Below are positions 11,330 to 21,598 of a stretch of DNA of 64,000 bases, piece by piece. Below the pieces are notes generated by a model. That model saw nothing but the letters and a program-made list of their open reading frames with translations. It searched no databases and was not told where the DNA came from. The stretch's first letter is position 1. Each line of letters starts with the position of its first letter. A program made the translations under genes and the position numbers. The stretch covers positions 310,001-374,000 of the forward strand of contig NC_063077.1 of assembly GCF_022605165.1 (NCBI RefSeq), in the 5' to 3' direction. The stretch comes from Purpureocillium takamizusanense (lineage: Eukaryota; Ascomycota; Sordariomycetes; Hypocreales; Ophiocordycipitaceae).

Positions 11330-12772
11330 ATGGCGGACATCCTTGACCTCTTTCCGGAGTACGTCCTGACGGGAAAGCTGGACGAGTTGCGCGCTAGAGA
11401 GTACGGATACCTCGACGAGCAAGGTCATACGTACGTCGACTACACTGGAGCCGGGCTTCCTGCGCGCAGGCAGTATCACGCCCACAAGGCTCGACTCGAG
11501 GGGGCAACCTTTGGCAACCCACACTCCATGAACCCTACTAGCCACTCCGCGACAGTCCTCGTCGAGAAGACGCGAGAGCGGGTTCTGTCCTACCTGAACG
11601 CATCACCTGACGAGTACCAAGTCATCTTCACCCCAAACGCCACCGGGGCGGCAAAGCTAGTTGGCGAAGCTTACTCGTTTCGAAAGAGCTCAAGGCTTGT
11701 CTTGACGTCGGATAACCACAACTCTGTCGTCGGCCTCCGTGAGTTTGCCGGCCGAGCTGGAGCACACACCAACTACGTACCAATCCAGCAACCAAGTCTG
11801 AGGATCGCAACTTCGGCCGTCACCAAGGCTCTGCCGCGCAGAAAGCGCTTCAGCCTAGGTAAAGTGTCTCCTGGTCGTCGGGGGCTCTTTGCATACCCAG
11901 CACAGAGCAACTTCAGCGGAGTCCGGCATCCCCTGGGCTGGGTAAGCCTGGCGCAGGAAAGGGGCTACGATGTCCTCCTAGATGCCGCCGCCTATCTTCC
12001 CACATGCGCGCTCGACCTGTCTACCGTCCAACCCGACTTCGTCATCATTAGTTGGTACAAGGTCTTTGGCTTCCCGACAGGCGTTGGCTGCCTTGTCGCC
12101 AGGCACGACGCGATGGCTCGACTGAAACGGCCCTACTTCGCCGGCGGGACCGTCGAGGCCGCCACGATCGGAGTGCCGTGGCATAAGTTGTCGACGGGGC
12201 CAAGCGCTTACGAAGACGGCACGTCAAACTTTCTATCTATTCCAGACGTCCATGTTGGGCTCGACTGGCTCTCTGGCATCGGCATGGAACTCATCGGCAC
12301 AAGGGTAAGATGTCTCACAGGATATTTTCTTGCCCGTCTCTCCTCCCTCGAGCACACGAATGGCGCACCCATGGCTAGAATCTATGGACCGACGGACTTG
12401 GAGTCTCGTGGCGGCACCGTGACGTTCAACTTTCTCGACAACACTGGAAAAGTCGTGGATGAACGACTAGTGGCAACAGAGTCCGCGGCAGCAGGCATCT
12501 CGTTGAGGACTGGCTGCTTTTGCAACCCCGGAGCTGGGGAGGCTGCTTTCAGCCTTAGCAAAAAGAGAATCTCGAGTATTGTTCGCGCGAAGCCGACAAC
12601 ATTTGCCGAAGTCTGGGACTTGTCTGGGCTCCCGACCGGCGGCGCCATACGCGTATCATTCGGCATCTCATCAACGGCCCGCGATGTCGAATATATCATT
12701 GCCTTTGCAACGAAGACATACTTGGATCGCACGACCAACACGGAAGGGCTACCAGAACGCACGGCCTGTTAG
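11330..12772 (+). CDS. Class V aminotransferase-fold enzyme, molybdenum-cofactor sulfurase/cysteine-desulfurase-like, no MOSC domain
   Basis: An intronless frame of 480 residues. The start MADILDLFPEY is followed by TYVDYTGAGLP, as in MOCOS-type sulfurases. IFTPNATGAAKLVGE and LTSDNHNSVVGLREFA line the PLP site, GLFAYPAQSNFSGVRHPLGW is family-specific, and the Schiff-base lysine is Lys244 in ISWYKVFGFPTGVG. A cysteine-rich turn, RTGCFCNPGAGE (Cys396, Cys398), sits where the sulfurase persulfide/metal region lies. Full molybdenum-cofactor sulfurases carry a C-terminal MOSC domain and are about 800 residues long; this protein stops after the aminotransferase domain. It is therefore a stand-alone desulfurase-like or secondary-metabolism PLP enzyme. 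The substrate is unknown: cysteine C-S lyase or desulfurase activity is inferred from the fold. No biosynthetic backbone gene lies beside it. Confidence 0.85.
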   Translation: MADILDLFPEYVLTGKLDELRAREYGYLDEQGHTYVDYTGAGLPARRQYHAHKARLEGATFGNPHSMNPTSHSATVLVEKTRERVLSYLNASPDEYQVIFTPNATGAAKLVGEAYSFRKSSRLVLTSDNHNSVVGLREFAGRAGAHTNYVPIQQPSLRIATSAVTKALPRRKRFSLGKVSPGRRGLFAYPAQSNFSGVRHPLGWVSLAQERGYDVLLDAAAYLPTCALDLSTVQPDFVIISWYKVFGFPTGVGCLVARHDAMARLKRPYFAGGTVEAATIGVPWHKLSTGPSAYEDGTSNFLSIPDVHVGLDWLSGIGMELIGTRVRCLTGYFLARLSSLEHTNGAPMARIYGPTDLESRGGTVTFNFLDNTGKVVDERLVATESAAAGISLRTGCFCNPGAGEAAFSLSKKRISSIVRAKPTTFAEVWDLSGLPTGGAIRVSFGISSTARDVEYIIAFATKTYLDRTTNTEGLPERTAC

Positions 12773-13507
12773 CTATCTCGGTGTGACGCAGAAAGGAAAC
12801 AGACAGATTTCTAAGGAAGAATTGCTTCGCCCAAATGTTCATACGACACCCGCACGCAACCCGCCCTTTGGTGCTGGAGAATTCGAATACACAGCGTCGA
12901 AACGATTCTACCGGCTAGCCATTTAGCAAAATGATCCAAGGTCTACTCAGATTTTGAATATCCCGGCCGAAGTACGGATGCTGAACAAGTACATGTACAT
13001 GGCCAGTGTCTAATGCGGTTCTGTTTCCTGCATTTGCTTGGCCAGTGAGCCGGGAGAACGGGGAGGTACTACCATACTGTTGTCAGACGCTAAGGGCTTC
13101 AGACGATTGGCTTCAGACAGAAAGGTTTTCCTGCAAAGGGCTTCTTTCTCGCGCTCGCTCTGTCATTTACGCATTCAGATCAATTTGTTGGGTGGGATGT
13201 TTAATTTCGTCATGTTTCAGTCGATATTGTGCCGGCACATATCAGCCACTCATTATGATAGTTCAGGTCCACAACTAAATTGTCAAGGATTCGTCGTGAA
13301 GATTTTATGTAGTTTGACAGCACTTTTCTGCCATCTTCTATAAACAAAGATTGACACACGCTTTCTTTACATGCTCCTTATGTGTGTTCCTGACACACTT
13401 GATGCGCAAATTACTGCTCCCGTCGTTGTTGGAACGACAATTACTCTGCTCCCACAGGGTTGAGCCACAATAGATCCGCCTTCAGCCATTACCACTCTAG
13501 CAGAGCC
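12773..13507. other. Intergenic, convergent 3' regions
   Basis: Non-coding stretch between two convergent genes, moderately AT-rich after 13200. Nothing is recognised beyond expected termination regions. Confidence 0.4.
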
Positions 13508-14392
13508 TTACATAAGGCCACCTAGGAGTTTCTTCAAGTCTTCAAGCGGCAGACCAGAATCGTCTTTATCGTGCTTGTCGGATTCATCATGGTCATGCCC
13601 AGGCAGGGGGAAGGTGTTGGTCTTGTCATCATGTTGAGGCGGCGTGTGGTTGTCGTTGTGGTCATGTTCATCGCCCTTGGGAGAGTCGCCGGCATTGTCG
13701 TCATCATGCTTTGGGAGGCTGGGGTACTTGTCCTCCTTGTCCTCGTGCTTCGGGGGAGTCGAGGTCTTGTCCTTGGAGTTGTCATCCTTGGGAAGGGTGG
13801 TGGTCTTGTCCTCATGCTGAGGCGGAGGATAATTGTCCTTGTCGTCGTGCTTGGGAGGGTTGGTGGTGTTGTCGTCATCGTGCTTCGGGGGCTGGGGGTA
13901 CTTGTCCTTGTCGTCGTGCTTGGGAGGGTTGGTGGTGTTGTCGTCATCATGCTTTGGGGGCTGAGGGTACTTGTCCTTGTCGTCCTCGTGCTTTGGAGGA
14001 GGTGGCGTCTTGTCCTTCTCCTCCTCATGCTTCGGAGGAGGAGTTTTGTCCTTGTCTTCATGCTTTGGCGGATCGGGATACTTGTCCTTGTCGTCCTCGT
14101 GCTTGGGTGGTGTCGGAGTATTGTTCTTGTCCTCATGCTTTGGCGGATCGGGATACTTGTCCTTGTCGTCGTCATGCTTCGGCGGTTCGGGATACTTGTC
14201 CTTGTCGTCCTCGTGCTTGGGAGGTGTCGGAGTCTTCTCTACCTCGTGCTTCGTGGGAGTCGGGTAGTTGTCTCCGCTCTTTTCGGGAGGCGGAGGGTAC
14301 GTTTGCTTAACGTCTTTGTCACCACCCTTTTCTCCCGTAGGGAGAGCCAGGGCAGTGGCGGCGAAGAGCGCGAGAACAGAGAGAGGCTTCAT
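13508..14392 (-). CDS. Secreted low-complexity Lys/Asp/His/Pro protein with Tyr-Pro repeats
   Basis: The ATG at 14392 is chosen because it starts a clean signal peptide (MKPLSVLALFAATALALP) about 119 bp after a TATAAATA box; the open frame extends further upstream but without a better start. The product has 294 residues. The mature protein consists almost wholly of variants of PPKHEDDKDKYP. It contains no cysteine, and all nine tyrosines are followed by proline, mostly in DKDKYP. Histidines occur about every 10-13 residues and become denser toward the end (GHDHDESDKHDKDD). The tail, LPLEDLKKLLGGLM, could form an amphipathic helix. The protein is expected to be disordered, extracellular, highly charged and metal-binding. 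It has no assigned family; a surface or matrix role is inferred. The next recognisable gene on the right is a divergent secreted tyrosinase. Confidence 0.75.
   Translation of the reverse strand: MKPLSVLALFAATALALPTGEKGGDKDVKQTYPPPPEKSGDNYPTPTKHEVEKTPTPPKHEDDKDKYPEPPKHDDDKDKYPDPPKHEDKNNTPTPPKHEDDKDKYPDPPKHEDKDKTPPPKHEEEKDKTPPPPKHEDDKDKYPQPPKHDDDNTTNPPKHDDKDKYPQPPKHDDDNTTNPPKHDDKDNYPPPQHEDKTTTLPKDDNSKDKTSTPPKHEDKEDKYPSLPKHDDDNAGDSPKGDEHDHNDNHTPPQHDDKTNTFPLPGHDHDESDKHDKDDSGLPLEDLKKLLGGLM
13833..13970. repeat. Two 69-bp tandem copies within the secreted repeat gene
   Basis: Units 13833-13901 and 13902-13970 differ at only about three positions. Each encodes 23 residues with two PPKHDD cores and one Tyr-Pro. 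The flanking repeats are more diverged, so this pair looks like the newest duplication. Confidence 0.85.
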
Positions 14393-16863
14393 GATTGCAA
14401 ATCCAAAAACCGAGTCGTCAAAGTCGTAGTGCAAGGTTCGTTGATCGTCTCTGAAGATGCTTGAGTTGCTGATGATGTTCCAAAAGCCTTCTTGTGGTCT
14501 GCGGAAGCAGTATTTATATCTGTTTGGTTGGGACCCAATGCAGGTCTGCGATGTGAGAGCGGCGGCGTGGTGAGACATCCTGCTCCTGTCGTTTTTGAAC
14601 AGCAAAGAGAATGCCGGCCGGTGTTTCAGCCCAGCGGCTGTGCCGCCAACAATGGTTGGGCTCCAGAATGCTCACGTCTACAGATCAGCGAGTTGGCAAA
14701 ACAAAGAAGGTGCGCCATCTCCACGATCACCCATGGAGCATGCTTCAACAACAGTCATTTGGATTATTCAAGAGGCAAGGTACAAGATTAGTCCGCGCCA
14801 CCATCTGCCTCTACATCAATAGTTGAAGGCATTTGATGGTAGCGAGAATGATACGCCAAAGCCTGACATTGAGCAGGCCTATGTTGACGCAACATTCAGC
14901 AACATAAAGTGAAGACCCAATTCGCTCATCGAGGCACGACTTGAAATCCCAATACTTCTCAGTACCATTTCGCGACCATATAATTAGAGTCTCGGTGTGT
15001 GTAATGTCCCGGGGTGCTCCCGTCACTTGGTCACAATCAAGCCATGGAAGTCTCAGGTTTTGTTTTTGCGCGGCTCGCAAGAAGCAACATGGCCTCTATC
15101 AGTCCATTCGCGGCCTCTGACAGTGGCCGATCGGCAACAGGCCGATGCAGGCTGTCCACTCTACGTCGTGCATCTCTGTGGGAAGTTAAGCCTTCCAGTG
15201 AGATGTCAAGGGGCTAATTGGCCGCGTTGGGCGTTGTGCATGACGCTTTTGGACGGACCACGCGTCTCTTCAACGACCAACGAATATTTCATCGCGGACC
15301 AGTGTGGACTTATCGCATCGACATTGGTCTAACGCACAAGGAAAAGCGCTGCAGACAGCTCGGTGAATACGTCAGCGCCATCTTGGACAACGCACAGTAT
15401 ATGTGTGCCGCGGCTCTGGTTGGCGCCGGCACCAGTTCGCAACGTGCACCCAACCCAATTTTGACTCTGGACTCATCAATGATTTGAGTGGCACAAATGC
15501 ATGTGCGACACCTTTGATGGCACAGCAAGACGTCAAGCCGCTCAAGAACAAGACTCCTGCACGGAGTACGACACTGTGAAACATCGCGAGAGACTTCTCA
15601 TTAGTAGCCGCGCGCGACGATGCCCATATGTTCTCTCGGGGAGCGCGCGCATGCGTCTTCGATCGACAGACGCCTCTTTACTACAGGCTATCAATTTTGA
15701 AGTCACAATACAGGCGCCGCTTTGCATGCAGTCGCCAATATATGATTCGTTTGCCGACAGCGCAAAGCCGCTTGCCGAATGCACGGGCTGGAAGACCACA
15801 AGCCCCTTGCCGATCCTACCAGGTCCCAGCCCAATGCGAGATTGTCTTGGGGAAGAGACGGCCCACGCTTGTTGCGGCTGGATGACATCTGTCTCAGGTG
15901 TTGCTGGTGGCTGAGCGGGCTTCTACTCGCGCATGAAAGTCGGTACCTTGAAACGCACACACATTGTTGCTGCGCTTCTACGAGACCTGCTGGTACATAC
16001 AAGGACCGTCGACGCAAGTTGCCGCTGCACCGTTCCTGAACTGCCGAGCGCAATGTCGGCGGGCTTGTACGAGTGAGTCCCTTGCCGCCGGCCCACTCCC
16101 ATGCATCGTCGCCCGCTGAACCCCCAAGCCGGCTCTCGTGTCTGCGGCCCAGCCCTTGCCGGGCGGTTGCTTCTTGTCTTGCGGTCTCTGGGATCCCCAG
16201 CCTTGGCGTCTTTGCGGCAAACGCCACAGCGCTGCCCAAAGCCTCCGTGTTGGCGATGACAGAATTAGAACGTCTTCGCACGGGCCGCACAGGCGCTCAC
16301 CCCGCTGACCAATGTAATGCCTACTGGGATGCGGGCGTCTTGCCCCTAAACTCGACCTCCAATAACCGCGGATCCTTTGCGAAGATGGCTGCAGGCCGAA
16401 TGAAGCCTCCGCAGGCTTGCTGCGCAGCAACTCAAGCTGACGGGGCGTATACCACTCTTGCGGTCTAGGGCCTCGGAAGTTCTGAGGACAATGCCTGCAA
16501 GGACGCCAGCGACTATGCGAGTTGCACGACTCAGCTGAGCGGGCATCACCAGGAGCGACCAAGACAGCATCAACGGCAGTAATACGTAGGCAGCCGGCTG
16601 GGGGCTGTGTCGAGGCCGGGAAAGCGCTCCTTGTAGTATGCAATCTGGGAGGCACAAGAAGGAACTGTGAGGTCGTGTATTGCTTTTGTCCCCTCCCCTG
16701 CCGCAAATGTGGTACTAGCCTGCCACACAAAAGGTGGCGCTCCGGTGTTTTGGTGATCGCAATGCAGGTACGGATACAATAACCTCACCGGCCCGCCTTT
16801 GAGCTCTGCCTGCCGCCGAGTGTCAGTGTCGTCGATGCAGCAAGCTTCGTCCGTCAAGCTATC
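14393..16863. other. 2.5-kb divergent intergenic region between the repeat protein and tyrosinase genes
   Basis: Both flanking genes read outward from here. Frames of 195-250 codons exist on the minus strand between 15.7 and 16.86 kb, with one hydrophobic stretch, but they break up without consistent splice sites. I see no convincing gene, so the region probably contains the two promoters. Confidence 0.4.
14511..14518 (-). promoter_or_regulatory. TATA box of the secreted repeat gene
   Basis: TATAAATA on the minus strand, about 119 bp before the chosen ATG. The position is typical for a strongly transcribed fungal gene and supports the start at 14392. Confidence 0.6.
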
Positions 16864-18917
16864 ATGTTATCCCAAAACCCAAAACGCGCCCTAATTGCGT
16901 TGCTGGGCATCGCGCCGCTTCCTCTTCTTGCCCAAGATCCCTACCCGATCACTGGTGTTCCCGTGAGCGATCCTGGGAATGGAGTCCCTCTTAGGCGGAA
17001 CATCAACGAGCTCCAGGCGGCAGGAGGAGCGCAATGGTATGGCCAATGGACTGATGGGCATGGCAGCTGCCTGGTCAGATGCTCTCTGAGACCTGCACAT
17101 ACTGACGGCATCACATCAGGGAGCTTTACATCCGCTCGCTGCTCGAGATGCAGCACAGCAACTACACCGATCCGCTGTCGTACTTTCAAATAAATGGTAT
17201 GTTCCTCTCTTGTCTCACTCTACTGGTTGCCGGTCTCATTAGACGGCATCAAGGCATCCATGGGAGGCCCTTCGTGGAGTGGAACGGAACCGGCGGTCAG
17301 CAAACAACGGGATGGGCTGGATACTGCCCTCATGGCGTGAGTAAATCACCACCCTCCGCGCACTTGGAATCTATTCAGCTAATACCGTCCATAGGAAAAA
17401 CTCTTTATATCATGGCATCGTCCATATGTGATACTTTTTGAGGTTTGTCGTGGCTAAGAAACTTGCCCAGACACGTGCACGAAAACGTCAACTCACACTC
17501 CCTACAGCAAGTACTGGTAAGCCATGCCAAACGCCTTGCTCAAACGTACCCTCAAGGCCTACGGGAGGTGTACACACAAGCGGCCGACCAGCTGCGGTCT
17601 CCGTACTGGGACTGGGCCGACAACTCAGCGGTTCCGCCAGCGACTGTTCCCGCCAAGGTGACGGTCAATATCCCCAACGGCGATGGCGTGCAGGAGGAAG
17701 AGGTGGACAACCCGCTCTATTCCTACGACATCCCACAGCCAGTCCTCGACGGTCAGTATGGGGCGTTTGATAGCGAGAACAGGCCGCGGACCATGCGGTG
17801 CCCCGCGCCGCAGACATACCCCGAGTCTGCCAATGGTCTCCTCGCCCAACGGCCTTATAGACAATGGGTGGTGAGTAGACGACCCAGTTGCCCCCACCTC
17901 TTTTTCTCAGCTAACATGTGCAGTACGATGCATTCACCCGCGCAGTGGACTTTACCGACTTTGCGACAACAAGCCCAACAATTGTCAGCCTCGAGCTGAT
18001 TCACAATGGCGTACATTGGGATGCGGCTTGTGGGCAACAATTTCTGAGTCCGGAGTTGGCAGCTTTCGATCCGCTATTGTGAGACCTTTGCCCGCTATGC
18101 TTCCCCTGCATGTAGCTGACGTTCCTCGCAGTATGCTGCACCACAGCAACATCGACCGGCTTTGGTCCTACTGGCAGGCCCTCAAACCCGACCAAGATAT
18201 CTTTCAGGACTCTTACTCAGGCCAGTCTCGCTTCGCTTCTCCAGCCGGCAAGACAATCTCATCAAAGTCCCCCCTGGAACCGTTCTTTGGCCCAAACAGG
18301 GTCCAGCACACGACGGAATCTGTGAGAAGCATCCGTGGCTTCGGGTACTCCTACGAGGGCCTGGAGTACTGGAACAAGTCGCCAGAGCAAATGCAACAAG
18401 ACACCACAAGGCTGATCAACCGCCTTTACTCGGCGCAACCAGCACCTCTGGACCGGCGACAGGAGACCGAGACAAAGTCGCGCTACTTTGCGCGGATAGG
18501 CGTCGACAGGGAGGAGATCCCTAAGCCTTGCCAGATCAAGCTGTTTCATGGCAACGAGGAGATTGCCGGCGTCGTTGTCATGGGCCAGCCAGCAGTTGGG
18601 CGAATGTCCGCTGGCCTGCCGCTAGACCGCTTCATGCACCCGTCCAAGATGAGCGCCATGGACCACGACGAGAAGACGAAGTCGATCGCTTCGTCGCTCA
18701 ACGTCAAGATAGTCAAGGCAAGTTTCTAAATCCCTTTGCTCACTAGAGAGACGGCGGCTAACATGCGTTTCCCCCCACAAAGCCTGACGGCAGCACCGTA
18801 GAGAACGTGAAGAGTCTTGTGGTGGAATTGGAGGATGTTACGGTCCGCCCACCCGTGACAGACGACAAGTTCCCAAAATACGGCTCGTCCAAGTTCCACA
18901 ATGTCTCAAATAGCTAG
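16864..18917 (+). CDS. Secreted tyrosinase (type-3 copper monophenol/catechol oxidase)
   Basis: Eight exons restore one 539-residue frame: 16864-17036, 17120-17196, 17254-17336, 17395-17442, 17508-17870, 17924-18078, 18132-18717 and 18783-18917. The N-terminus (RALIALLGIAPLPLLAQ) is a signal peptide, so the enzyme is secreted. Copper site A has its histidines in GIHGRPFVEW, GYCPHG (with the Cys-x-His pair typical of a thioether bridge) and LFISWHRPYV. Copper site B has HNGVHW and MLHHSNIDRLW. All six ligands are present, so the enzyme should be active. It oxidises tyrosine or other phenols to DOPA and quinones. The C-terminal domain (about 360-539) is the usual latency domain but somewhat short. 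The intron after codon AAG at 18717 begins GCAAGT, a GC-AG intron. The gene is divergent from the Tyr-Pro repeat protein gene. Confidence 0.88.
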
Positions 18918-19963
18918 ATGCTGCTCCGGCTAGAATAGATTGCCGAAAAGGACGATCGTACGTCGCCATGCTTACGATGATGTCCCCAGCTGCGTGGCAC
19001 GAGTAATCAGCGTTGGGCGTGTACGGGCAAGCTGTCGGGGGTCCACGATTCTGGGCGAGTACTTGCGTTAGAATCCGGTCTTCCGGAGAGTCACTGATTG
19101 GCAGAAGCCTTATTATTAGCTTCCACTCGATGCCGACCCAGGAACCCGCTGCTGCGGATGGGACTTTGCCCAACCCGGCCCCTCGGTCGGCTGGTGATGA
19201 TCCAGTGAAGCAATGATCGCCGCCTCCCTCGACGCCCCACAACTTGCCGCTGGGGACCGAATCTACCCCTCTGGCCAGCCTGCCAAGTGGATGTCCACCG
19301 CTGTTCACGAGGCCCAAACAAGCAGTTCAAGAGCGCGAGCCGTGCGCATCGGCCACCAAGCCTTCGCGCCGTCGCTGGCGTTCGCGGGAAGTCGAACAAG
19401 GAGCAAATCACGTAACGTTGCTACGGCACAGGCTCGTATGTGTGCCGCCGTTCCTCGGGCGCGTAGTGCAGAAGCTACGATTTACTGGACCGTGACGCGA
19501 TGGCGGGCTGCTGGGGGTCGACTGTAGCAATGCACGTACGGAGCAGTGGTAGTAAGTAGTTAGTACTCACGACCCGGCCGTATGGTATACTCAACGGACC
19601 GACAGAGTATGTCGTAGCGGGCCCAGACAGAAAGGCTTGAGTTACTCATATTTTCTACTACGTAAAACTCGGCAACTTGCATAAACGTGGGCAGATTGCA
19701 ACAGTCGATCCCATCGGCTCAGGCACGTGGGCGGAGATTTGTTCACACGAGGGCATGGAAGCAGGCCGAGCACAGCACAGCACACTAGCTGCGGGATCGG
19801 CTCTCTTGTTGACGTCGCCATGCATCGTGCGGCCCTGCAGGGGGGGGGGCTCGGAATAATAACTAAAATATATAAGAGATCACATTTCCTCCGGCAAGCT
19901 TCTATGACCTTTGCGCACTGCGGACGCCCTGATTGATCCTCTTTCAGCTACATCCTCGGCGCA
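18918..19963. other. Intergenic, promoter region of the secreted nuclease-fold gene
   Basis: No coding region is supported. A GTAGTAAGTAGTTAGTACT tract lies near 19549, a G-run near 19840, and a TATA box at 19869 belongs to the next gene. Confidence 0.4.
19869..19876 (+). promoter_or_regulatory. TATA box of the secreted endonuclease/phosphatase-fold gene
   Basis: TATATAAG lies 95 bp before the ATG at 19964, at the spacing seen for other genes in this window. Confidence 0.55.
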
Positions 19964-21481
19964 ATGAGACTATCCAGCTTCCTGCCCAGTTCCTCGGGGC
20001 TGCGTGGAATCATCTGCGGCTTACTTCTTGCTCCGACGGTATTTGCCGCGCCCTCGGTCAACCCGTCCTTCATTCTGGACCAGAGCGAGACGGCACTCAC
20101 CTTCAAGTACTCCACGCCGGCTCCCAACGCCAAGAATTGGGTCGCGCTTTTCGCCTACTCCAATGGCCCAGAGTCTGACAAGAAGCGCGGGAATCCCATC
20201 ACATGGGCGTACGCTGCCAGCGGTCAGGGGTCCGTGCAGCTCTCCGTGCCGGACCTGAAGCCCGGGACCTACACGGCGTATTTCCTCGCCAAGGATGGCT
20301 ACGTCAAGATTACCGAGCAGATTGACCTCCGCTTCGAGGGTTTTGGGCCTGTCAAGTTTATCGTCCAAGACTTCACCACGCACAACGCGCGAGTGGGCGA
20401 CAAATTTGAGGCCAGCATCCGCGGCCTGGTGGGCATTTCGCCCGATGCCGATAACACATTTCGATTGGCATCATCGGACAATGGCGACTGGGCTTCCGTG
20501 TCGGCTGATGGCATCGTTTCTGGTACGCCTAAACGCCAAGGGACCGCGGTCATAGTCGTTGAGGCTACCGGGAGCGACGGGTCCAAGGCCAAGCTCAGTG
20601 TTCGAGTCCCGGTGCGACCAAAGAACTCCCAGCTGGTCGAGAAGCTCACGGTTCTCTCCTTCAACATGTGGCACGGCGGCGCCCAAGTCAATGACTACCA
20701 CAACAAGCAAATTCGCTTCTTGACGGCAAGTGGCGCAGACATTGTAGGCGTCCAGGAGAGCCAGCGAGGCAATGTGCGTCGCCTTGCGTACGCGCTTGGC
20801 TGGCACTTTTGGGAGACGCGCGACATCGGCATCATCAGTCGCTATCCAATCACCCAGCGGTACCCAGTCACCTCAGCGGCTGGCTCGGTTCGTATTTCCC
20901 TGGATGGGGCGAAGAGCGAAGTCATCATGTGGAACACACATCTGGGTTATGACCCGTATGGCCCTTACGACCTTTGCTTCTCCCACATGAACCAGGATCA
21001 AGTCCTGCAGCGCGAGGAAAAGTCTGGACGGACGCCCCAGATGAAGGAGATTGTGGCCGGCATGAAACAGGAGCTCGCCAACGCCGACAAGATCCCGCTG
21101 CTGCTGACTGGTGATTTCAACGCTCCCTCTCATCTCGATTGGACAGATGCTACGCGCAAGGCTCACTGCGACGTTGGAGACTTCCCGTGGCCTTCCTCCG
21201 TGCTCCCGATTGAGGCGGGTCTCCTGGACTCCTACCGCCAGCAACATCGCTACCCGGAGAAGGATCCTGGAATCACATGGTCCCCGATCTACAAGGACAA
21301 TGCAGGGCGATCTGAGCCGATGGACAGAATAGACTTCATCTACTACAAGGGTGGTCTACACGTGGAAAGCTCGGAGGTGGTCCTCGTGGGGAAGCCGCAG
21401 AAGGAGCCAAACCACAAGAACAACGAGTGGACGTCGGACCACGCTGTAGTGAAGACGGTCTTCAAGATCACCAAAAAGTAG
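19964..21481 (+). CDS. Secreted endonuclease/exonuclease/phosphatase-fold protein with N-terminal Ig-like domains
   Basis: An intronless 505-residue frame. A signal peptide (about 1-28, ending PTVFAA) is followed by two beta-rich segments. The second contains RLASSDNGDW and SVSADGIVSGTPKRQGTA, the pattern of a putative Ig (He_PIG-like) domain. From about residue 225 the catalytic fold starts with VLSFNMWHGG. It continues with DIVGVQES (acidic metal ligand), NTHLGY, LLTGDFNAPSHLDW (Asp/Asn metal site), DRIDFIYY and the closing SDHAVV. These are the hallmark residues of the DNase I/sphingomyelinase superfamily, all present. The substrate could be DNA, a phospholipid or an inositol phosphate; the motifs alone do not decide. 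Export suggests use of extracellular nucleic acid, phosphate or lipid. The nearby secreted phospholipase C-type gene fits a phosphate-scavenging theme. Confidence 0.85.
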   Translation: MRLSSFLPSSSGLRGIICGLLLAPTVFAAPSVNPSFILDQSETALTFKYSTPAPNAKNWVALFAYSNGPESDKKRGNPITWAYAASGQGSVQLSVPDLKPGTYTAYFLAKDGYVKITEQIDLRFEGFGPVKFIVQDFTTHNARVGDKFEASIRGLVGISPDADNTFRLASSDNGDWASVSADGIVSGTPKRQGTAVIVVEATGSDGSKAKLSVRVPVRPKNSQLVEKLTVLSFNMWHGGAQVNDYHNKQIRFLTASGADIVGVQESQRGNVRRLAYALGWHFWETRDIGIISRYPITQRYPVTSAAGSVRISLDGAKSEVIMWNTHLGYDPYGPYDLCFSHMNQDQVLQREEKSGRTPQMKEIVAGMKQELANADKIPLLLTGDFNAPSHLDWTDATRKAHCDVGDFPWPSSVLPIEAGLLDSYRQQHRYPEKDPGITWSPIYKDNAGRSEPMDRIDFIYYKGGLHVESSEVVLVGKPQKEPNHKNNEWTSDHAVVKTVFKITKK

Positions 21482-21598
21482 GTTACTGATGCAGGGGTCT
21501 TGAGACTTGATGCTCATATAGAGTGGAACAAAAAGGATGAAAGAGTTTGCCTAGGATAGCAATGCCCAGCTACCCAAACCTTCTTTTCTTTTCAGGTG

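Noticed and set aside
13571..14464. Long Val/Leu-rich plus-strand frames over the secreted repeat gene
   Set aside because: These are antisense readings of the PPKHEDDKDKYP repeat; hydrophobic valine/leucine strings are the complement of Lys/Asp/His codons.
15703..16857. Overlapping minus-strand frames with one hydrophobic segment upstream of the tyrosinase
   Set aside because: No consistent splicing joins the frames, no family motif is recognisable and composition is like chance frames, so I did not call a membrane protein.
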